In this document: positions 54,125-58,656 of the stretch, piece after piece
How the letters are laid out: every line of letters starts with the position of its first letter
How positions within the stretch are numbered: the first letter of the stretch is position 1
Assembly (NCBI GenBank): GCA_025358085.1
Contig: JANYKT010000156.1
Location: 1 to 58,656 of the forward strand
Reading direction: 5' to 3'
Length of the DNA: 58,656 bases
From: Deltaproteobacteria bacterium
GTDB taxonomy: Bacteria; Myxococcota; Myxococcia; Myxococcales; 40CM-4-68-19
The notes under the pieces: generated by a model
What the model was told of the DNA's origin: nothing
The model's database searches: none
What the model saw: only the letters and a program-made list of their open reading frames with translations
Position numbers and translations under genes: made by a program

Positions 54125-57018
54125 AACTTCCCCTCTGGCGCTCTGTCGAAGAGCATGCCGGCTCTGCAGGACTGGATCCCACCGGGCCATCGCCTGAGTT
54201 TGCGGCCCCCGTCCAGCCGGTCACCATGGACCGTCGCAGCTTCGTGCAACTGCTCGGGGCGGCGAGTGCCCTGGCGGCCAGCGCCGGCTGCTTCAAGCCG
54301 CCCGACGACAAAGTCCTGCCTTATACGCGCCAGCCTGAAGAGGTAATGCCGGGCAACCCGCTCCACTACGCCAGCGCGTCGGTTCTGGGCGGCTATGCGA
54401 CTGGCCTGCTGGTCACGGCCCATGAAGGACGTCCCACCAAGGTCGAGGGCAACCCGGAGCACCCCTCATCGATGGGCGCGTCCGGCGTGCTCGAGCAGGG
54501 AATGCTGCTGCAGCTCTACGACCCGCATCGGCTGGGCTTCGTCATGAATCGGCGGACGGCGCGCTCGTGGCACGACTACCTCGGTAGCATGCTGGAGAAG
54601 GCGCGCGAGCTTCGCGAAAAACGCGGCGCGGGCCTGCGCTTCCTGCTGGAGCCCTCGAGCTCGCCGATGATTGCCCGGCTGCGCGAGCGCCTGCTCGATC
54701 TCTATCCGCTGGCAAAGTTCTCCACCTGGAGCGCGATACCGCTGCAGCAGATCAACGACGGCGCGCAGCTGGCGCTGGGGGCACCCTACGAGACCCGCCT
54801 CGATTTTTCGAAGGCGCAAGTCATTGCCTCGATCGACGATGACTTCCTCTCCAGCCTGCCGGGTACTTTGCCGGGGATGCGCGCATTCGCCGAACGGCGC
54901 GCACCGGGAGAATCGCAGAACCGGCTTTACAGCGTCGAGACCAGCGTCAGCGTGACCGGCATGACCGCCGATCACCGCCTGCGCGCGCGTCCCTCGCAGG
55001 TGGTCAGCGTCGCTCTGGCCCTGGCCGCGAGGCTGGTCCCCCAGTTCGCGAGCCTGGCGCCGCAGAAACTCAGCGCCGATCAATCGAAGTTCGTCGATGC
55101 GCTCGCCCGCGATCTCAAGCGTGCTGGCTCGCAATCGGTCGTCCTCGTGGGACCGCGGCAGCCGCCGCTCGTGCACGGCCTGGTTCATGCCATCAACGCG
55201 GCGCTCGGCAGCGCGGCAGTCAGCTATGCGAAGCCGGTGCTGCACGACCTCGATGCCGGCCCACGCGCGCTGCGAACGCTCACGGAAGAGATACGCGCGG
55301 GAGCGGTCGACACACTCGTCATCACCGCCTGGAACCCTGCTTATGGCGCGCCTGAAGACCTCAACTTCGGCACGGCGCTGAGCTCGGTGCCGACCTCCGT
55401 CTATCGGTCCTTGTTTGACGACGAGACGGCCGCGCGCGCGGGCTGGGTTTTGCCCGCGACTCATACGCTCGAGACCTGGGGTGATGCGCGCGCGCACGAC
55501 GGCACAATCACTTTCCAGCAGCCGCTGATTTCGCCGCTCTTCAATGGCATCACCGAGATTGAAACGCTTGCGGCGTTCCTGGGCGAGGGAGACCGCTCGG
55601 CCTATTCGCAGCTGCGCGAGCTCTATAAGGATCGTGCCGACGACCAACTCTGGGAAAAGTGGCTCTCCGACGGCTTTATCAAAGACAGCGCGACACCGGC
55701 TGAGAAGGTCGCGGTCCGGTTCGATGCAATCGCGGCCCTGGCAGCCAGGCCAGCCGCGGTCGCATCCGTGGGCTATGAACTCAACGTCATCCCCGATTAC
55801 AAGCTATGGGACGGCCGCTTCGCCAACGACGCCTGGCTGCTGGAACTGCCCTGCCCGGTCACCAAGCTCAGCTGGGAGAACGCGGCGCTGCTCAGTCCCG
55901 CGACCGCGCGCGAGCTGGGCGCGGTGCAGGGAGACCTCATCGACATCGGGCTGCACGGTCCTCCCGCGCACGCACCGGTGCTCATCCTGCCGGGTCACGC
56001 CGACGGCGCGGTCAGCGTCGCCATGGGCTGGGGCCGAAAAGGGTCAGGCGAGCAGCTGGCTGAAAACGTGGGGTTTGATACAGCCACCCTGCGCCACAGC
56101 GACGCGCCCTGGTTTGCCGCGGGCGCGACCCTCACGCCCGTTGGCCGCACGCACCCGCTGGCGCTCACCCAGCAGCACCACGTCATGGAAGGGCGCGCGC
56201 TCGCCGTCTTCACCACCGCCGCTCTTTTCAAGAAGGAACCGCAGCTCCTCGAGAAGCAACGCGGCATTCCCGCGACCGCGCACGAACCCCACGATTACAG
56301 CCATGGCTACAAGTGGGGCATGGCGATTGATTTGAGCCGCTGCACCGGCTGCACCGCCTGCTCCATCGCCTGCCAGGCCGAGAACAACATCCCGGTGGTG
56401 GGCAAGGACAACGTCCGCAAGAACCGCGAGATGCATTGGCTGCGCATCGATCGCTACTTTACGGGCGACGACCTGGAAAACCCGGGCTTCGTCACCCAAC
56501 CAGTCGCCTGCGTGCATTGCGAGATGGCGCCTTGCGAATACGTCTGCCCGGTCAATGCCACCGTGCACAGCGATGAAGGCCTGAATGAGATGGTCTACAA
56601 TCGCTGTGTCGGCACGCGCTATTGCTCGAACAACTGCCCTTACAAGGTCCGGCGGTTCAACTTCTTCGCCTATAACAATGACTATTCCGATACCGAGAAG
56701 ATGGTGTTCAATCCGAACGTCACGGTGCGCGCGCGCGGCGTGATGGAGAAGTGCACCTACTGCGTGCAGCGCATCGAGCGCGTGCGCATCCGCTCCAGCG
56801 TCGAGGAGCGGCCGATGCGAAAAGGCGAATTGGTCACCGCCTGCCAGCAAGCCTGCCCGACCCAGGCCATCGTCTTCGGCGACCTCAACGACCCCGCGTC
56901 TCTGGTCAGCGAGTGGTCCAGGGACGAGCGCCGCTATGACCTGTTGTACGAACTCGGCACGCGTCCACGCACCGCCTACCTTGCCCGCATCCGCAACGAA
57001 AATCCGGAGCTCGCGTAA
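54112..57018 (+). CDS. actB: Alternative complex III iron-sulfur subunit
   Basis: The 968-residue product fuses a molybdopterin-oxidoreductase-like domain to a four-cluster ferredoxin domain, the architecture of ActB. The N-terminus has a Tat-like twin arginine and lipobox region ([20 protein letters not shown], with Cys next). The C-terminus holds the cysteine motifs [42 protein letters not shown] and [12 protein letters not shown]. In ACIII the large domain lacks a molybdenum cofactor. ATG 54112 is inferred from the overlap with actA; an upstream frame exists but overlaps actA further. Confidence 0.9.
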   Translation: MPSLKLPLWRSVEEHAGSAGLDPTGPSPEFAAPVQPVTMDRRSFVQLLGAASALAASAGCFKPPDDKVLPYTRQPEEVMPGNPLHYASASVLGGYATGLLVTAHEGRPTKVEGNPEHPSSMGASGVLEQGMLLQLYDPHRLGFVMNRRTARSWHDYLGSMLEKARELREKRGAGLRFLLEPSSSPMIARLRERLLDLYPLAKFSTWSAIPLQQINDGAQLALGAPYETRLDFSKAQVIASIDDDFLSSLPGTLPGMRAFAERRAPGESQNRLYSVETSVSVTGMTADHRLRARPSQVVSVALALAARLVPQFASLAPQKLSADQSKFVDALARDLKRAGSQSVVLVGPRQPPLVHGLVHAINAALGSAAVSYAKPVLHDLDAGPRALRTLTEEIRAGAVDTLVITAWNPAYGAPEDLNFGTALSSVPTSVYRSLFDDETAARAGWVLPATHTLETWGDARAHDGTITFQQPLISPLFNGITEIETLAAFLGEGDRSAYSQLRELYKDRADDQLWEKWLSDGFIKDSATPAEKVAVRFDAIAALAARPAAVASVGYELNVIPDYKLWDGRFANDAWLLELPCPVTKLSWENAALLSPATARELGAVQGDLIDIGLHGPPAHAPVLILPGHADGAVSVAMGWGRKGSGEQLAENVGFDTATLRHSDAPWFAAGATLTPVGRTHPLALTQQHHVMEGRALAVFTTAALFKKEPQLLEKQRGIPATAHEPHDYSHGYKWGMAIDLSRCTGCTACSIACQAENNIPVVGKDNVRKNREMHWLRIDRYFTGDDLENPGFVTQPVACVHCEMAPCEYVCPVNATVHSDEGLNEMVYNRCVGTRYCSNNCPYKVRRFNFFAYNNDYSDTEKMVFNPNVTVRARGVMEKCTYCVQRIERVRIRSSVEERPMRKGELVTACQQACPTQAIVFGDLNDPASLVSEWSRDERRYDLLYELGTRPRTAYLARIRNENPELA

Positions 57019-58463
57019 TGGCCCAGACCGCTCTGGAAGCCCGCGCCGAGCTTGACCCGCGTCCACTCATGATCGGCGAGCAGGACGACGGCTCGCTCAA
57101 CAAAAGCATTCTTGATTTCGTCTGGGCGAAACCCAGCAAGGGCTGGTGGGCGCTCTTCCTGCTCGGCATGGCCGGCACCGGCCTCTTGACCATGGCGATC
57201 TCGGTGACCATCGGCAAAGGCATCGGGATGTGGGGCAACAACATCCCGGTCGCATGGGCTTATGGCATCGTCAACTTCGTCTGGTGGATCGGAATCGGCC
57301 ACGCCGGCACGCTGATCTCGGCAATTCTCCTGCTCTTCCAGCAGAAGTGGCGCACTTCAATCAATCGCTTTGCAGAAGCAATGACGCTCTTCGCGGTCAT
57401 GCAGGCTGGTCTCTTCCCCATTTTGCACCTGGGCCGGCCCTGGTATGCCTATTGGCTGTTCCCCTACCCGGCGACTTACCATCTCTGGCCGCAATTCAAG
57501 AGCCCGCTGATGTGGGACGTGTTTGCCGTCTCCACCTATTTCATCTCTTCGTTTCTCTTCTGGTATCTGGGCCTGATTCCCGACCTGGCCTCGCTTCGTG
57601 ACAGTTCGTCGACGCGGCTCAAGCGGCGCGTCTACGGCGTCTTCGCGCTGGGCTGGCGCGGGTCGGCGCGGCACTGGCATCACTACAAGATCGCGTACCT
57701 GCTGCTGGCCGGCCTCTGCACTCCGCTGGTGGTCTCGGTGCATACCATCGTCTCCTGGGACTTCGCGGTCGCCATCCTCCCGGGCTGGCACACCACCATC
57801 TTCCCGCCTTACTTCGTGGCTGGCGCCGTGTTTTCCGGTTTCGCCATGGTGATCACCCTGATGGTGCCGGCCCGCAAGGTCATGGGCCTCAAGAACGTCA
57901 TCACCGCCCGCCACCTGGAGGCCATGTGCAAGGTCATCCTGGTGACTTCCATGATCGTCGGCTACGGCTACGCGATGGAGCATTTCTTCGCCTGGTATTC
58001 CGGCAATGAATACGAAGCGCATGTGTTCAAGAATCGCGCGGTCGGCCAGTTCAAATACGTCTATTTCATGATGTGGACCTGCAACGTGATCATTCCGCAG
58101 CTCTTCTGGTTCAGATGGTTTCGCTCCAACATCTATGTGATGTGGATCATCTCGGTCCTGATCAATGTTGGCATGTGGACCGAGCGATTCGTCATCGTCG
58201 TGACTTCATTGCAGCAGGACTACCTGCCCTCGAGCTGGGCCGACTATCACCCCACCTGGGTGGATTGGTCGCTGTTCACCGGGACCCTCGGATTTTTCGG
58301 AATGCTCTTCCTGCTCTTCCTCAAGTTCGTCCCGGCCGTCGCACTGAGCGAGGTGAAAGAGCTGCGCCACGAACTGGAGCACGCAAGGCGCGAGCATCCC
58401 GAGCACGCCCACGAGAACCAGCCGGTGATGGATCTGAGCGAGATGGAAGGGGCGAAGCCATGA
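57018..58463 (+). CDS. actC: Alternative complex III NrfD-like membrane subunit
   Basis: The 481-residue product is a polytopic quinol-binding subunit of the NrfD/PsrC family with about ten helices: [58 protein letters not shown]. It contains conserved His and Asp/Glu residues of ActC near the quinone site (GIGHAGT, HLGRPW). ATG overlaps the actB stop by one base and its stop overlaps actD. Confidence 0.93.
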   Translation: MAQTALEARAELDPRPLMIGEQDDGSLNKSILDFVWAKPSKGWWALFLLGMAGTGLLTMAISVTIGKGIGMWGNNIPVAWAYGIVNFVWWIGIGHAGTLISAILLLFQQKWRTSINRFAEAMTLFAVMQAGLFPILHLGRPWYAYWLFPYPATYHLWPQFKSPLMWDVFAVSTYFISSFLFWYLGLIPDLASLRDSSSTRLKRRVYGVFALGWRGSARHWHHYKIAYLLLAGLCTPLVVSVHTIVSWDFAVAILPGWHTTIFPPYFVAGAVFSGFAMVITLMVPARKVMGLKNVITARHLEAMCKVILVTSMIVGYGYAMEHFFAWYSGNEYEAHVFKNRAVGQFKYVYFMMWTCNVIIPQLFWFRWFRSNIYVMWIISVLINVGMWTERFVIVVTSLQQDYLPSSWADYHPTWVDWSLFTGTLGFFGMLFLLFLKFVPAVALSEVKELRHELEHARREHPEHAHENQPVMDLSEMEGAKP

Positions 58464-58656
58464 AGCGTTTCGTCCTGGGAGAGTTCGCCAGGCCGGAAGC
58501 CATCGTCGAGGCGGCGGGCAAGCTCCAGCAGAGCGGCGTCAAGGGCCTGGACACTTATTCGCCCTATCCCTTGCACGGGATCGACGAGGTGCTCGGAATG
58601 AAAAAGTCTCCGATGCCGCTGATTGCGCTCATTGGCGGGCTTACCGGCGCCTGCGG
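58460..58656 (+). CDS. actD: Alternative complex III subunit ActD (DUF3341), 5' part
   Basis: Only the first 65 codons are in the window: [40 protein letters not shown] and [19 protein letters not shown]. This is the start of DUF3341/ActD, which ends in two membrane helices; the second half is cut off by the window. ATGA overlap with actC supports the start. Confidence 0.9.
   Translation, partial: MKRFVLGEFARPEAIVEAAGKLQQSGVKGLDTYSPYPLHGIDEVLGMKKSPMPLIALIGGLTGAC

Noticed and set aside
54112-57018. ActB as a catalytic molybdopterin oxidoreductase
   Set aside because: Order with a pentahaem ActA, NrfD-like ActC and DUF3341 ActD fits alternative complex III, in which the domain carries no molybdenum cofactor.

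Overview
The window is 58.7 kb of GC-rich bacterial DNA that reads as a myxobacterium or close relative (Myxococcota, former Deltaproteobacteria). Pointers to this are a MerR-HTH/TPR fusion beside Ku and LigD, a TPR-linked Ser/Thr kinase, a pseudokinase-like TPR protein, several PilT paralogues, a conserved myxobacterial Spy-like protein, the multicopy HNH endonuclease family with a conserved C-terminus, and an alternative complex III (act) operon. No rRNA, tRNA, CRISPR array or intact insertion sequence was seen. The assignment is inferred from gene content only.

Left end (1-3.1 kb): a rearranged, decaying stretch. It holds the 3' end of an HNH endonuclease gene, a partial duplicate of the 3' end of aat, a small photoactive-yellow-protein-like PAS gene, a decayed second copy of that gene on the other strand, a broken membrane-protein gene and the intact aat gene. 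A second, decayed HNH copy in inverted orientation lies at 27.2-27.4 kb and shares an 18-bp perfect palindrome with the first.

3.3-14.4 kb: threonine synthase, a dicarboxylate/glutamate symporter, a double-domain PilT-like protein with degenerate nucleotide-binding motifs, malic enzyme with a phosphotransacetylase domain, and a cassette of SGNH hydrolase (divergent), ferritin-like protein, carbamoyltransferase, DUF5989 and methyltransferase. The last four overlap as one operon.

14.5-30 kb: the NHEJ pair ligD/ku (divergent), the MerR-TPR gene with the truncated start of a DUF72 gene behind it, a Cache-domain adenylate cyclase directly following a pseudokinase-TPR gene, transaldolase fused to EF-hands, a Spy-like protein, an LptF/LptG-type permease overlapping a GT39-like membrane protein, a remnant-rich gap, an acyl-CoA dehydrogenase and an AbiEii-like remnant.

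30.2-41.6 kb: a seven-gene run on the minus strand. In transcription order it is HEAT-repeat PilT, PilT, TPR-Ser/Thr kinase, PAP2 phosphatase, phosphoglucomutase, and the EmrA/EmrB efflux pair. The kinase gene carries four REP-like palindromic repeats read in frame in its linker.

41.7-53.2 kb: a TPR protein, a SGNH hydrolase, a tiny membrane protein, a BNR-repeat protein paired with a ThiS/MoaD-like ubiquitin fold, a RecQ helicase with a phosphoribosyltransferase-like tail, a frameshifted beta-propeller pseudogene, a class A penicillin-binding protein, a histidine kinase remnant, a DUF2306 membrane protein, an Mpo1-like protein and an aldo/keto reductase.

53.4-58.7 kb: the first four genes of alternative complex III, actA, actB, actC and a partial actD, in overlapping order. 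They encode a quinol-oxidising membrane complex that feeds electrons to a terminal oxidase; the rest of the operon lies past the window.
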